The position numbers and the translations under genes were made by a program. A stretch of DNA of 64,000 nucleotides from Polyodon spathula (lineage: Eukaryota; Chordata; Actinopteri; Acipenseriformes; Polyodontidae): assembly GCF_017654505.1 (NCBI RefSeq), contig NC_054538.1:19105912-19169911 (forward strand), written 5' to 3'. The notes below the pieces were generated by a model. That model was not told the DNA's origin and searched no databases. It saw only the letters and a list, made by a program, of their open reading frames with translations. Shown here one piece after another: positions 1 to 26,096 of the stretch (positions within the stretch are counted from its first letter, which is position 1; each line of letters opens with the position of its first letter).

Positions 1-122
1 CTGCACGATGGAGGCGGTTAAGTGGCTTGCTCAGGGTCACACAGAGAGTCAGTCAGTGGAATACGTAGGATTTGAACTGGTTACAAGCCCTGGACTTTAA
101 CCACTGGACCACACTGCCTCCT
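1..122 (-). repeat. tRNA-derived SINE head (V-SINE-like)
   Basis: Read on the minus strand, this stretch has a tRNA-like pol III promoter: an A-box-like TGGTCCAGTGG followed about 30 bases later by a B-box-like AGTTCAAATCC, and then the phrase GTGACCCTGAGCAAGCCACTT typical of fish and other vertebrate SINEs. It lies in the EXO1 intron next to coding exon 3. The tRNA part is degenerate and has no acceptor stem, so it is a SINE and not a tRNA gene. The element may continue past the left edge of the window. Confidence 0.65.
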
Positions 123-156
123 CCATGGAAGCAGTAAATGTTTACATGAATGGTAC

Positions 157-284
157 TTGCTTTGATAACATCATGGGCCATGGCTGGCGTGACATTGATG
201 CAGCGTGTGAAGCGCTCGCGGGCTTCGGACAGCTTTCCCTCTCGAAGCAGCTGCTTCCCCTTCTGCAGGTTCATCTGTCGACGC
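157..284 (-). CDS. EXO1: EXO1 coding exon 3 (residues 94-136)
   Basis: Bounded by acceptor TTGTAG before 284 and donor GTACCA after 157. It encodes the conserved helical stretch ending in [11 protein letters not shown]. The exon is 128 nt, and the last codon is split after one base. Confidence 0.95.
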
Positions 285-2096
285 CTACAACAAGGGTGGT
301 ACCAATCACACATCTGGCATTTCACAGGGCAGTGAACAGAAAGAAGATGCATGCCTACAAACCCTTTCACTGCTTTGCATACTCAATGTTAAACAACAGG
401 ACACAACCCTTCATTAGTTATTTATTTATATTATGAATTAGTCACTTAGCAGACGCTTTTACCCAAAGTGACTTACAGAGATTGGGGGGTGAACTATGCA
501 TCAACAATTACAATAAGACCTCGGTTTTACGTCTCATCCGAAGGACATAACAGGTCTGTTTTATTGACCTCTAAACATACCACGATGTTTGGGTTTATAT
601 ACATTTAAATTGTCACTTTTGCAGCACGGATACTGTTTTTATACTTTTTCTTGTATGGATGGATATTTGTTTTACAGGAATGGGTTTTAACACAAGCTAT
701 GTGCCACAGTGTATAGGTATCAAACTCAAGCGTGTCTTATTAAACTCCATCCCTGTTTCTATGCAATACAATTTTATTTTTATATAGCGCCCTTCACGCT
801 AAGGCATCCCAGAGAGCTGTACAATGTTAAAAACAAAACAAAATAGCTCATTTATACAATACACTCCAGTTATAACCAATTACTTAAAAGCACATTTAAA
901 AAGTATGTTTTCAACTTAAATTTAAAAGTATCCAGTGTTTCAACCTGCCTAATGGTAATCGGAATACAGTTCCACAACCGAGGACCACAACAGCAAAAAG
1001 CTCTGGCTCCAGCTGTTTTAAGGTGACTTTTTGGAACAATTAAACGTTCTGCATTTTCTGATCTCAATGAACGACTAGGAACATAGAGAGATAGTAGTTC
1101 TTGGGGGTAGGATGGCCCTGATCCATGAAGGGTCTTATAAGGTATTACAGCAGCTTCAAGGCAGGGTGACAAAACACCCACACAGCTGTGATTTGCTTTG
1201 TTAGGCAAACACTCTTCTAGTTAATGTTGCTGTAAATCCCCAAAAAAACAACGGTGATAACGGACCAACTGCATAAACATCCATTCTATTGTACAGGAAT
1301 GAAACTGGATTCAAAAGTCACACAAAACTGAACTCTGTTTCAGCACTTACTCTCTGCGTGACTTCTCTACTTCTTGTTTCGAAGGTAAATTGCATCCATC
1401 GAAAACCAAGATGGGTTTCACACCAGAAGTGAGGAGCATATCCACAAATTTCATGCAATAAGTTACATATCTGAAACAAGAGAAAATTACATTATATTTA
1501 TGTAATCTTTCAAGACAAATGAACTGCGATTTTTCTAAGACAACTGTTACAATGTAAAGCAAATACTAACTTGATAAATGTATTACAGGTACTTTTTAAA
1601 GGTGTAGTCCATTTTTAATGTTACATTTTTTAAAAATTAGCCTTCAGTAAAATCAACTATGATAACCCAGTTTTTGTCTAACACCTGTACATATAAAATA
1701 TTCTCACACACACAGACAAGACAACCTATTCATTTTCAAGACCTAGGGTTTTTTTGTTTAAACAATTTGAAAACTTGGTAAAAGGCTGGTAAAATGACAA
1801 AACATTGTCATAAATAATGTTATTGTTGCACATGTGATAGTCTTAGATAGGTTGGAAAAAGGGTTATCATACTGAAAAATATCACAGGCCTAATCGATTG
1901 AATATTTCTGAAGTACCAGCAGACCCCACACTTACTGATCTGTGGGCTCTCCTTTCACTAACTTTTCAGCACAAGAAAAGGCTCCTTTGTGCAGCCAGCA
2001 GTAAGTATCCACAGCGACAGTCTGGCCTTTATACTTCTTCACATTGACCGACTCTGAGGCTTCACTGATAAACTGCAGTAGACCTGGAATACCCAT
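157..2096 (-). CDS. EXO1: Exonuclease 1, N-terminal part (three coding exons, gene continues beyond the left edge)
   Basis: EXO1 is a nuclear 5'-3' exonuclease and flap endonuclease of the FEN1/XPG family, acting in mismatch repair, resection and meiotic recombination. Three spliced minus-strand exons (2096-1936, 1470-1351, 284-157) give residues 1-136 with consistent phases and GT-AG introns. The N-terminal nuclease signature is intact: free Met1-Gly2 after initiator placement, Asp30 in [12 protein letters not shown], Asp78 in ILVFDG, and the basic helical-arch residues Lys85 and Arg92/93 before the conserved [13 protein letters not shown] helix. The start codon at 2096 is the first ATG of its exon and matches the family start. 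The second catalytic cluster and the mismatch-repair interaction tail lie outside the window. The gene is transcribed away from YIPF4, with the two start codons 3.6 kb apart. Identification is from family knowledge and is very secure; nothing looks broken. Confidence 0.96.
438..575 (-). repeat. SINE fragment with V-SINE-type core and L2-like tail
   Basis: On the minus strand it reads CTTCGGATGAGACGTAAAAC, the hallmark core of fish V-SINEs, and ends in AAGTCACTTTGGGTAAAAGC followed by GTCTGCTAAGTGACT, the L2-type 3' tail that LINE machinery recognises. It is 5' truncated. It has the same orientation as the SINE head at the window start, but EXO1 exon 3 separates them, so they are two insertions. 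Confidence 0.75.
765..1215 (-). mobile_element. L2/Rex-like LINE, 3' fragment with reverse-transcriptase C-terminus
   Basis: The minus strand encodes about 112 residues (1208-870) with the C-terminal ORF2 pattern common to fish non-LTR elements: [11 protein letters not shown], then [11 protein letters not shown], then a [14 protein letters not shown] block. The 3' UTR ends near 775 with GAAGGGCGCTATATAAAAAT, the usual LINE tail. The element is 5' truncated and dead. Confidence 0.85.
1351..1470 (-). CDS. EXO1: EXO1 coding exon 2 (residues 54-94)
   Basis: Acceptor TTTCAG before 1470, donor GTAAGT after 1351, 120 nt. It carries the catalytic Asp78 (LVFDG) and the Lys85/Arg92/Arg93 arch residues. 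The CA of exon 1 plus A here restores the Gln codon at residue 54. Confidence 0.96.
1471..1935 (-). other. EXO1: EXO1 intron between coding exons 1 and 2
   Basis: A 465 bp GT-AG intron (donor GTAAGT at 1935). It is AT-rich, with no repeat or RNA gene recognised. Confidence 0.9.
1936..2096 (-). CDS. EXO1: EXO1 coding exon 1 (residues 1-54)
   Basis: Begins at ATG 2096 ([15 protein letters not shown]...) and ends at donor GTAAGT. It contains metal-binding Asp30 in [13 protein letters not shown]. The exon itself starts at 2112, after acceptor TTTACAG, so 16 nt of 5' UTR precede the start codon. Confidence 0.97.
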
Positions 2097-2112
2097 GTTC
2101 AATCTTCAAGCC

Positions 2113-3088
2113 CTGTAAATAATCAATGAGGGATTAAATTGATCCAGTGAGAGGTAATATAATTGATGTGGAGATAATGTACATTTTTTCAACACTGTGG
2201 ATCAGTAAACTCGTCTTAGGTTTGTTCCTGTATGCAGCATATTCACTTGCTTTGCACCCCCTTACAGTCCAATTTAAAAAATAATAATAATAATAATAAT
2301 ATATATACTGGATAAATAAACACATTATTAAACTACTTTTCAACATTACAAAGTCAATGTATTGTATTACATTATATTACTTATATATCTGTCATTTATG
2401 CAGATATTTATTGGATGGGTATGATTGAAAATGTCTGACAAATTTGGGGAATTTTATATCCAATTCATGCACCCTGGTGAGAAGTCACAGTAATGTTGCT
2501 GGCCAGAGAAGGATGGCAAATGCTGGGTACCCCATGGCAACAATCTTTGCAGTGTTACATGCCCTAGTTTCACTTCTTCCCAAGAGACTACAAGTTTGAG
2601 AATCAAGATTTCAAAAAGAATGAGACAATGTGGGAAGAAGGGAGAGGGAGAGAGAGAGAGAGGGGGAGAGGGAGAGAGAGAGAGAGAATAATGCAGCGGA
2701 GCAATGTCTATATTGACCCTTCACCACAAAAAAAGCGCCGATGTGCATTACAAGGCCACTATGTTGGTTTAAATTGTTAATCTGTTCCAAAATGTGTATA
2801 TTTCATTTTATGTAACATTATTAAAATGTTAATTACCACTATTACACGACGTTGCCACTGTCATAAACTAAAGAATATTACTAAAGTGAGGCAGCGTTTC
2901 CCGGCTGTTTTCAACGCTGTTTAAATCCTCAGCACATTCCATCTGCAGTTTGTATTAAATTAAAAAGTATACAATGAGGCATATATTTCTGTGCTTAAAT
3001 AATCAAATAACATACAACATTATGTTTAATTTTTGAATAGTTTAAATGGCAGGATCGAAGTTAAACACTGTCATTTTAAGTATCTTAC
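2113..3088 (-). other. EXO1: Probable EXO1 5' UTR intron
   Basis: This is the interval between acceptor TTTACAG (2113) and a good donor, AG/GTAAGA, whose GT is at 3088-3087 on the minus strand. It holds a short ATA run (about 2279-2300), a GA-rich microsatellite (2640-2688) and otherwise unremarkable AT-rich sequence. Confidence 0.6.
2640..2688. repeat. (GA)n microsatellite
   Basis: Imperfect GA/GGGA run of about 49 bp. Confidence 0.9.
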
Positions 3089-3165
3089 CTCTACTTCTCC
3101 TATCCTCACTGCAGCTTGTTCTTGCTGTGCATTGAATTTGTCCGTCGCGGCAAACTTCCAGCTAC
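3089..3165 (-). other. EXO1: Probable non-coding first exon of EXO1
   Basis: A consensus donor (GAG/GTAAGA) at 3089 points leftwards to the acceptor at 2113. Just upstream on the minus strand lies a promoter-like segment. The 5' limit is a guess, because no transcript evidence is available. EXO1 genes commonly have a non-coding first exon. Confidence 0.5.
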
Positions 3166-3225
3166 TGCAAAGAACGGTTTTGATTGGCTAGGTCGTTTCA
3201 CTCATCACAGCCAACCATAGTTATG
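3166..3225 (-). promoter_or_regulatory. EXO1: Putative EXO1 promoter with CCAAT box
   Basis: The minus strand has CTAGCCAATCAAAAC (about 3177-3191), a CCAAT box, a few tens of bases upstream of the likely first exon. A second near-match (AGCCAACCA on plus, about 3210) lies behind it. No TATA box is obvious, as usual for a DNA-repair housekeeping gene. Confidence 0.45.
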
Positions 3226-3699
3226 GAGAGGGAACAAAAGGAAGTATTGGTTACATGTGCTTCCGTTTCATTAATTGTGTATTTGCAACAAACAGCTGTT
3301 TTATTTTTATTTATTTTTTGTAAATGCCAAACAAAGTAAACACGTGCTCCTTTTACTGCTTGTTATTTATTTCCTCGAACTGAGCGAATTCTACGCTCCT
3401 CCGTACTGGCCGACTGCTCTTGCCTTCCCTCCACTCTCTATATTCCATCCTCCATCCTTCCGTGCCGTGCCATCTCTTCCGCAGCCCCCCTCTGCGGTGA
3501 AACCAACTACTGGACACCTTCAGGACTCTGTCTGCCATTGTCTTCCCCTGGCAATGGCAATTGTTTTTTTTTTTACTGTTAAGGTTATGTATTTAATCAC
3601 ACACATCAATGTAAGCACCCAGATACGGTAAATAACAAAAGCAAGACAAGTGTGAACATTTACGAAATTTGGAATGACGTCGCCACCTCCTCAAGACCC

Positions 3700-3990
3700 A
3701 ACTGTTTAGACTGCACTTGCTCTTGATCCACCCCTCCCATGCACTGGACTTGCCAGACCTCAGCATCAGGTTGCTGGATCCTCAGCTAATGCACTATTGC
3801 ACTGCTACACTGTCTTTGTAGATATAATTGTTATAAACCTAACTTATTCCATCGTAGTTCATATTGTATTCAAGTAGTATTATTGCACTTATTGTAAACC
3901 ATACTGTATTTAAATATTAATTATATACTGTAACACCTGTAAGTCGCCTTGGATAAAGGCGTCTGCCAAATAAATAAATAATAATAGATA
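3700..3990 (+). repeat. L2-like LINE 3' end
   Basis: It ends with TAAGTCGCCTTGGATAAAGG followed by CGTCTGCCAAATAAATAAAT, the standard 3' terminus of fish L2-type LINEs and the SINEs that copy it, and then an AAT-rich tail. The upstream part (GCACTATTGCACTGCTACACTG) fits an L2 3' UTR. The 5' limit is uncertain. Confidence 0.75.
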
Positions 3991-4329
3991 ATAATATACA
4001 GTAATTGAGAGCAAAGTCTGAATTTCTGAAATTATAGTATGATTAGTCCATTTTAAATACAGTGTAAACATGGACTAAAGGTTCATAACACAACCAAAAT
4101 AGATTGGGTCTGTGTAATTCATATTTAACGAGCATAGCATGGGTGGTGTATTAATTGAATCCAATAATATTGTACTATTCCATGTTCGCACTTGTATTTC
4201 ACATGTCAATTAAAGGACAGCAAAATTTAATGTGCACCACAAGGGCAAAATATGAAAAGCAAAATTATCACAGGCGTGAATGATGACAATCTGGGGACCA
4301 ATACATCAATACAGTTTTAAATACAGTTT

Positions 4330-4342
4330 TATATAATATATA

Positions 4343-4398
<56 letters not shown>
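4330..4398. repeat. (TA)n microsatellite
   Basis: Near-perfect TA repeat of about 60 bp. Confidence 0.95.
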
Positions 4399-4400
<2 letters not shown>

Positions 4401-5317
4401 GCAAATAAAGGCAACACACTGCAGGCTCCCTCTCACTCCTTCAGGTCTCGTGTCCCCTTCAGAATTTGCTTCTCCTCCTTTCGACTCCTGCCTCTTCATC
4501 ATCTTCCATCCGTTCCTCAGTCTTTGTCGAAGCTTCTGTCACGATTTGGGGGTTACCGCCTCCTTGTCTTTTTTTTTGTGGGTTTCTCTGAGATGCACAC
4601 CTCCTGTTCGGCAGAAGCTCCACACCACGTCTCTCCTGCAGTCTGTCTATCCCAACCATAAGCTTTCCCTCCTCTTTTTACACAACCTCATATTCCTCTT
4701 CCCTCTTTCCTACTTACCTTTTCTCCCAACAGGAACAGTAAAATAATTTCTATCAATGTTCATATAATTGTGATGCAACTTAAGATGGCACAGCTTTCTA
4801 ACTCAGTGGATACAGTTAAATAATAACAGTGGAGCAGAACTACTGTACAAGTAGATATAACCCTTTCAATCAGCCACGTCAGCGTGTTACTATGAAGGGT
4901 GGAATGTCATAAGGTAACATTATTGCCTGATGACACTAAACCATATTCTAAGAATAGGAAAATAAAATGTTTTTCTCCAATGAAGTGGCATCGTTGGTTG
5001 CTATTTTTTAATGACTGGCTTCTGACATTACTTATGCATTAAACTGCAGACAACAACGGTTGAAACTGTGCAGTAATTCCTTTTATTTCCATTGCATTAT
5101 GGCACAGGGTGGCAAACCACATTATGAAAACCAAAGTAAGCAGTGAAAAAAACAGCAATGTACAGTAATACAGTAAGTTACAAAACAAACACAGACAGGT
5201 TGAGTTTCAAAGCTTTACTAAAAACGTTAAGCCCAGTGATATAATCTTTGAAGTCTATTTACAGTGTGGGAGTGCTGTACTATGGCGAGCACTTTTAACA
5301 TGATCGAATCCTCCATT

Positions 5318-5431
5318 TCTGATATCAGAAATTCTGTTAGTGATATCAAGTATGTTTTGTTTATATCAAAAATAGCATATTTGATATCAACAATTCTCAA
5401 TATTATTTTTTCATATAAAAAATTGAGAATT
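5318..5431. repeat. Cluster of GATATCA motifs and a hairpin
   Basis: GATATCA occurs at 5321, 5342 and 5382, with the variant TATATCA at 5362, giving roughly 20/40-base spacing. At the right end, AATTCTCAAT (5392-5401) can pair with ATTGAGAATT (5422-5431) around a 20-base AT loop. It is probably a decayed short-period repeat or MITE end. Confidence 0.5.
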
Positions 5432-5479
5432 CGATGCCATATCGTACATTGTTTGCTTAAAAGTTAGTTCTGCTGCACT

Positions 5480-5710
5480 TTTTAATTGGTCTTGACGTGT
5501 CGCCTCACAGCTCACTCTCACTTCCTGCTTTCGGTCCATGATCTGTTTACTGGTTCGTTTACTCTGGGAGAGGCGATCTCAACCCCGCAGCATGGAGTAG
5601 ACTGTTGGAACAGTACAGGGGGAAAAAAGATCTGGCTCAGGAGTTTGTTACCAATTGGTTTAAATGTCAGTCGTCGTACGGTAAAGACGGATATCGGTTA
5701 ATTATTGACA
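5480..5710 (+). promoter_or_regulatory. YIPF4: Presumed YIPF4 5' UTR and proximal promoter
   Basis: The sequence just upstream of the start ATG is less AT-rich than its surroundings and contains an ETS-like CACTTCCTG near 5518. The transcription start cannot be fixed from sequence. An in-frame TAA at 5699-5701 shows the ORF does not extend further upstream. Confidence 0.35.
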
Positions 5711-20053
<14,343 letters not shown>

Positions 20054-20895
20054 AGCAGGAGAGACTTGGTTTGAAACTGCGCAATAAACTAGTCAAGTGG
20101 TAAACACATCAGAAATTTGCTTTACACTTGTGAGGATAGCCTTGAAGAAGAAACATATTTGGTTGTCTTTCCTTTTGGTTAACAAATCACAGTCAATATT
20201 TTGACATAAAGCAAATGCGTACAGTGTATTTAATTCTTAAATGTAGCCATGATCTTTGTACTAAAATATAAGTTCTAGGATTTGTTTAAAACCTCTTTCA
20301 GCTCTGATGAACAAGTATGTCTGATACAGAATTTAAATTGTCTTTTCAAGGTGCCAGTTATAAAATCATTGGTTAGATGCAACCGAAACTTTGAAAGCAT
20401 CTGAGCCATTATGTTTAATAGGTGAGTTTTTTGATAACCCTGGTTTATGTTGGAAATGCCATCCATATGATTGCTGGAAGGAATAATTCCTTTATTAAAC
20501 GCCAGTGCCAAACAGCAATGGCTTGGGCAATGGCAAAAGGTGTGCAGTCCGCTCCACCACATTATAATGCGGAGCAAATTAAAGTACAGATTCAAAACCT
20601 CTAGATTTTTTTTTTCCTTTTAAACTTCAAAGTCTATGCAGTTGTTTTTATTATTACTGGAGTGTTACTGGCATTCCTTTTTTCATGTATCGTATTACTG
20701 CATTTAATCTTTTGATTTATAAATGTTGGCCCAGCTAGTTAATGAGATTTAGATTAGACGAGTTTATATAAAGAGGAGACAGAGTCATTATTTTAAATTG
20801 GGTGCCTTTATATAGATGTTATATGGCTGTTATATTAAGAATATTTTATAGATGTACATTTGTAAAAACAAAAAATAAAGTTTTTTTTTTTTTTT
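20054..20895 (+). other. YIPF4: YIPF4 3' UTR
   Basis: About 0.84 kb from the stop to the poly(A) region. No repeat is recognised inside it, and a run of T follows the poly(A) signal. Confidence 0.6.
20874..20879 (+). terminator. YIPF4: YIPF4 poly(A) signal AATAAA
   Basis: Canonical AATAAA in AAAAATAAAG, followed at once by a T-rich stretch. It is the best-placed signal after the YIPF4 stop. Confidence 0.65.
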
Positions 20896-21338
20896 TTTTT
20901 TTTGTTAAATAGAAACTGACATGCTCATTTGTTTTCCAGTACTGCAAATATAGCTATTGTATGATATAATTCAGATGCATAAAATCAATCAAATAGGTGC
21001 TCAATCAGCCATAATTTGTTTTATTTATGAACTTCAAATGAAACTGGAAACAGTTTCAGATAGGGATTACTAGGGAAGGTCTAGAGAACCCTAAGCACCA
21101 CTAAGTTAACATGTATTTTCTTCAGTTATATGAAAATCCAGAACTACTGTTCTCATCTTGAGACCAGAATGCACTTTTTAAAATCAGAAAAATACAACTT
21201 TGTGTGTTTACTTGTATACATTTCTACAGATCTCCAGTGTTCAGCAAACACTCATTTCTAACATGTATTGTTTCAAATGTTCTTGTATATTAAAGGAAAC
21301 CCTTATATGCATTTATTTGTCTCTGAGTTTATCATTAA

Positions 21339-21342
<4 letters not shown>

Positions 21343-21407
<65 letters not shown>
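21343..21407. repeat. (TA)n microsatellite followed by (GT)n
   Basis: About 65 bp of TA repeat, then TGTGTGTGTGTG to 21429. Confidence 0.95.
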
Positions 21408-21410
<3 letters not shown>

Positions 21411-22571
21411 AAATGTGTGTGTGTGTGTGATCAGACTCATGCATAACAGGTAGTTACAAATGACATGCTTTTTAAATCTACATTTTCTTTAACTTAAATG
21501 TGTAGTGCAGGCCATGTCCCATGCCATTTTAAAGATATTGTCTGCATATTTAAGAAGGATTTTCTGTTATAAGACCATGCGAAGATCAGTAGACATTTAC
21601 TGTAAAATGTTATCCGCAAAATTTAAACTTATTCTTTAACTTTCCACAGCTACAGAGGGGATTTCAGATAACCTCCTGATGCTGCAGATAAAAGCAGGAG
21701 CTGGTTAGTTCACAGGGTGTTAAGAGAGCTTCGAGGAGGAAGGAACCTTGTGTTCCTGCAGCTGCAAATACCTGTAAGGAATGCAAACAAACTGAACACT
21801 GGTTTCTTATAAAATGCACCGTAAAGAAGAATATAGTAAACAGTTGACCAAATATATTTTATTATAAACCTCACTTCTCAGCCAATCAGGTTTAGGTTTA
21901 GGAGTGGTCCCACATGTAGAAGACAGCAAACAGGACTTGAAACTTGTTTTGAACAGCGACCTACATTTCACATAGGCACATAGCAGATTTGTATAACTTG
22001 CCCTTTATTTGTATTATCCTTTTTACTGCCACTCATATTTGTCAGTACAACTTTCCATTCCGGTAGGTTCACTTTCAAACACCTTTGAAGATGGTTTTCT
22101 GGTCTGCATTATAGTTACCACGTAGGCTCTGCTGGAATCAGAAGATACAATTAATACCTGTCATTCACCTGTCCCATTGTTCAGTAAGGCACAGGGGCGG
22201 AGCAAGATAGAGAAGAGGGTCATAGGGTTGTACCTTTACAAAGGGAAGAAAATATAATGGAAATTAAAATTAAACAATAAAATGACAGGATAGGGAAGCA
22301 GACCAGGGACTATACACATTCCAGTGTTTGTTTATTGACTTGTGTCTTAAAAAAAAGAATGGTGCCTTGCGATAAAGGGGAATGTGTGGCAATAATACAG
22401 CTCTGTTACACCAGCTATGTAATTCAGTGAATTGCTCTTTTAAAAACAGGACAGTCAAAATAATGTTAATTTAACTAACGTGGAAATGTTCATGGGTTTC
22501 ACAATAACTGCTGACAGGCTTTTTAACAGGCTTTTCATGTATACTACAAAAAAAAAGCAAAAAAACATATA

Positions 22572-22757
22572 CAATGCTCCCCTTTGTAAAGCTGTAGTCG
22601 GGAGCCATAGTTAAGAAACCATGCTGTTTGTGTTCCACCTTATAAGGAGAATACTAGTGTTAGTGTAATGGCATTATGGGGCAAATGGGAGCCATTACCA
22701 TACTGCCTTATAACCTGTTCTGCAGTATAAAGGGCTGTCTTGTAAAGGGGAGCACTG
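22572..22757. mobile_element. 186-bp palindromic MITE with TA target duplication
   Basis: The left end CAATGCTCCCCTTTGTAAAG and the reverse complement of the right end (CAGTGCTCCCCTTTACAAG) are near-identical inverted repeats, flanked on both sides by TA. The TA duplication and CAGTGCTCCCC-type terminus fit the pogo/Tigger branch of Tc1/mariner. It has no coding capacity. Confidence 0.8.
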
Positions 22758-25321
22758 TATGTATATATATTTTATATATAAACACAAATATATTTTAATT
22801 AACTTATTTTATATGTGCTTTAAAGTAAAACTATGGAAGACCTCTGGGTTACAAAGTTACGGACACATTTTGGATAAATTCACGAAAAATTATGTTATGC
22901 GTGCATTATTACATCAGAAAGTGTCCATTCTATTGTTACAGTAAGCAAACCTATTTGGCTGCTTTCACAGACCCTGATTATCAATAACCTCACACTACTT
23001 AATGTTACCTTAGATACAGTTATTACTAATCTGTGAAAGCCAATTGATTTAAAAAAAAAAAAAAAACCTAACTGCTATACCCTTCCCAATCCACTCATGA
23101 CTTAAAGAGTCACATTTAAAAACTAAGGACTTTAGAACCTGTCCAGAAGGTTAATTGGTTAAACTGATTCATTACAAACATGGTCCAGTTCTACCTTGCC
23201 TTGGCATACATATTAGTGTCAATTATATTTAAAAGTAAAATCCATAATCATACTATCCAGTCCAGGTCTTTGTTTTAACTAGGATTTCAATAAATCAATT
23301 ATACCGTCACCCAGGTCCTAAGGTAGATGGTTATGGAATCTGGAGTGGTACGTCGTGCAAAATATTAGATCTGCCCACCCAGAATTGAGACTGTTTTATG
23401 TTTTCTTGACTTGTAAACTGAATGTTTGCTGTTCACATTCTTTCAGGACTGGTTCTCCAAGGTAACTGAAACATTTATTGGCATGCATTTTGGGACAGTT
23501 TGAACTTCAGTATCCATACACTGCCTGTTGGCACAATTTGGATAGAACTGTATATACACCAGTCTAGCAGTACTCTTAATTGTGGCTCTTTCATTCCATT
23601 CCATTCCATTCCAAGTTCATGTTATAACCAAGTCCTTAATTGCTGAATTGAACATCTAGGTTCAATTACATTATTAAACAGCTAATTAAGGACATGCCTG
23701 CATTAGAAAAAACAATATTGCAGATGCAGCACCTTCTAGGATAGTTGTAGAAGTCCAACACTGAATTTAAAATATCCACAGGCACCATCATTTCATTACT
23801 CTACACAGGTAATGCAAACAAACATTCGAGTGTCATCCTTGTGTTTGTTTCTATGATGCGCATCAGTACACTCTTTATTGACCTCCTGATTTGGATATTT
23901 ATTTAAAGACCTTCATGAATGCCTTGGATGAGTATCACCTATGCAAAGACAAGCATGTCATCACTGTAGTCTTGAGGGGATCTGATTACTTAGGGGTCTA
24001 TTATCACTGATAATGAAGTAGGGTTAACAGAAGTTATTGGTATATGAAACCAATGGGGACCCAGGTGAGTTTGCAAAATCAGATTACTGTATTACCTCAA
24101 AAAAGGTCCTATCGAGAAACCAGAAATAGGTGCAATACAACACTTGTACCCAGAGGTTAAAGAGGAAATCTGCAGCTGGGGGGCAATGTATTCAATTACA
24201 GTACAACATTTACAGAACAGCAAGTCAACTATACAGTACAACATTTTAAGTATATAAGAAAAGAGAAAAGATACCCAACTGCAAACAAAGCAGCAATAAA
24301 ACATAAACCTTGCACTGAGACATGCTCAGACACATCAGTAATTTTTAAAATATATCCACAAAAATGTCCACAGAGGAGCTAGTGGTGATATCTCTTTCTG
24401 TTTTTTGCGTTGCAAGCCTTCCCGTATGGTAGTCAATTCCACAGCTCCAGAGGTGGCCCATTGTTGGATAAAACAATCAGTGCACTTTTGGTCTGCTGTG
24501 AGCAGCGATCTCAAAGGGAAGCAAATAATGTTTGTCCTGCTGAATTCTCTTTCACATTCAGCAGTGTTGACTGGAGCTCACCACTGATGACTTTTGAATC
24601 TCTGAAGTCTTTGCAAGAGTTCTTCATAGCTGAGAACGAGAGTACAAAATGTTCATAAATAAATGTGAGGTTATGTTACTTGCGCCCTGTTTTATTTAAA
24701 TGACAGTTGTTAAGATGATCCCACACAATGACAATTTAATGTACAGTTTTCATGCATTATGGTATGCTCCTCATTGTAGTTCCTCTACAAACTTTTAATG
24801 AACCTATAATATTGTTTCACATATATTTTTTGATACACGCAATTTGGTAATGCTGAATTTATGGGTTGCCTCAGAAAATATACCTTAAACTCACCAGGTG
24901 AATATGTTCCCAAATATTTCAGACGGCAAAGGGTCAGTAGGTTACCTTAATACGTTATGTTGTGTATTTCCAGTTCTCGGTGGTGATTTATGCTGGGAGA
25001 GTACAGAAAACTACATGTAAAATTGCCTTCAATGACCAATACTGTATCAATAACTGTGGAAAACTTGACAAGAGAGTCTGGGGAATGACTTCTGTCTCCA
25101 AACAGAAAGTTTGCAGATTATCCAAAAGCAACTAGATATCCCTAATAACATCTCTAATATTGAAAGAGATGTTATATTATCATTAAAAAAATAACCACAA
25201 TATAGTAATTAAACAAGCAGATAAGGGAGGTGCTGTAGTCGTACTAAACACCACAGACCGTCGCAGACCGTCAACTCTCTGATGTACTCTGTTAGAAATA
25301 ACTTTTGAAGATCCTACTAAA

Positions 25322-25323
<2 letters not shown>

Positions 25324-25403
<80 letters not shown>
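25324..25403. repeat. (TA)n microsatellite
   Basis: About 80 bp of TA repeat inside the Penelope-like element. Confidence 0.96.
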
Positions 25404-25408
<5 letters not shown>

Positions 25409-26096
25409 TTTGATTAGTCATAGTATTTTGCCAATAACGGTCCGTGTAGGAAGTTATATGAAACGTTTAGACAACTAAAGCAGGTACTTTTTCTTTACTT
25501 CTCAAAATGCACAAACCCGATAATCCTGGGAGACCCATTGTGTCTGGCATAGGAATACTCACAGTAGGAATCTCATAATTTATAAAATCCTTACTTAAGC
25601 CATTGATGACAAAAGCAGATTTCATCCAGTTTCATCCAGGACACTACACACTTCGAAAAAAAACTTTAGGAATTTGGCCAACCACCCAAATTCTATACTA
25701 GTCACTATGAATGTAAAAGCCCTGTATACTAACATCCCTCATCACAATGGTATATATGCTAATCTCCTCATGGCCAATTTGGAAAAAGGATATCTAGAGC
25801 AACATCTCTACAAACCACAATTTTACTTAAGATACATAGATGACATCTTTATTATCTGGACAGGAAGTGAGGCCTCGTTACACCAATTCCGCCATGCTCT
25901 CAGTAATTAGCATCCCACCAATGTCCTTCATCTGTTTATAGAAATCCCACCAACAGCCAAGAATACCTACACATCTCTAGTTTCCATCCACATCACACCA
26001 ATATAGCTGTCATTTAAAATCAAGCTATTTGTTACCACTGGAACTGCTCTGAAACTACTGACAGAAACAAACATCTTTGCAGACTTTATGCTGCTT

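Larger units (their letters stand above)
285..1350 (-). other. EXO1: EXO1 intron between coding exons 2 and 3
   Basis: GT-AG intron of 1.07 kb. It contains a V-SINE-type fragment (about 438-575) and the 3' end of an L2-like LINE (about 765-1215). No other exon is visible. Confidence 0.9.
3226..5710. other. Intergenic region between EXO1 and YIPF4
   Basis: The region holds a C/T-rich stretch (3380-3550), an L2-type repeat ending at 3990, a (TA)n microsatellite (4330-4398), a second C/T-rich stretch (4430-4735), a palindrome-rich GATATCA cluster (5318-5431) and the presumed YIPF4 promoter and leader (about 5480-5710). I see no exon with credible coding in it. Confidence 0.6.

Noticed and set aside
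1..122. tRNA gene on the minus strand
   Set aside because: A and B boxes are present, but no cloverleaf or acceptor stem forms, and the downstream sequence is the usual SINE body.
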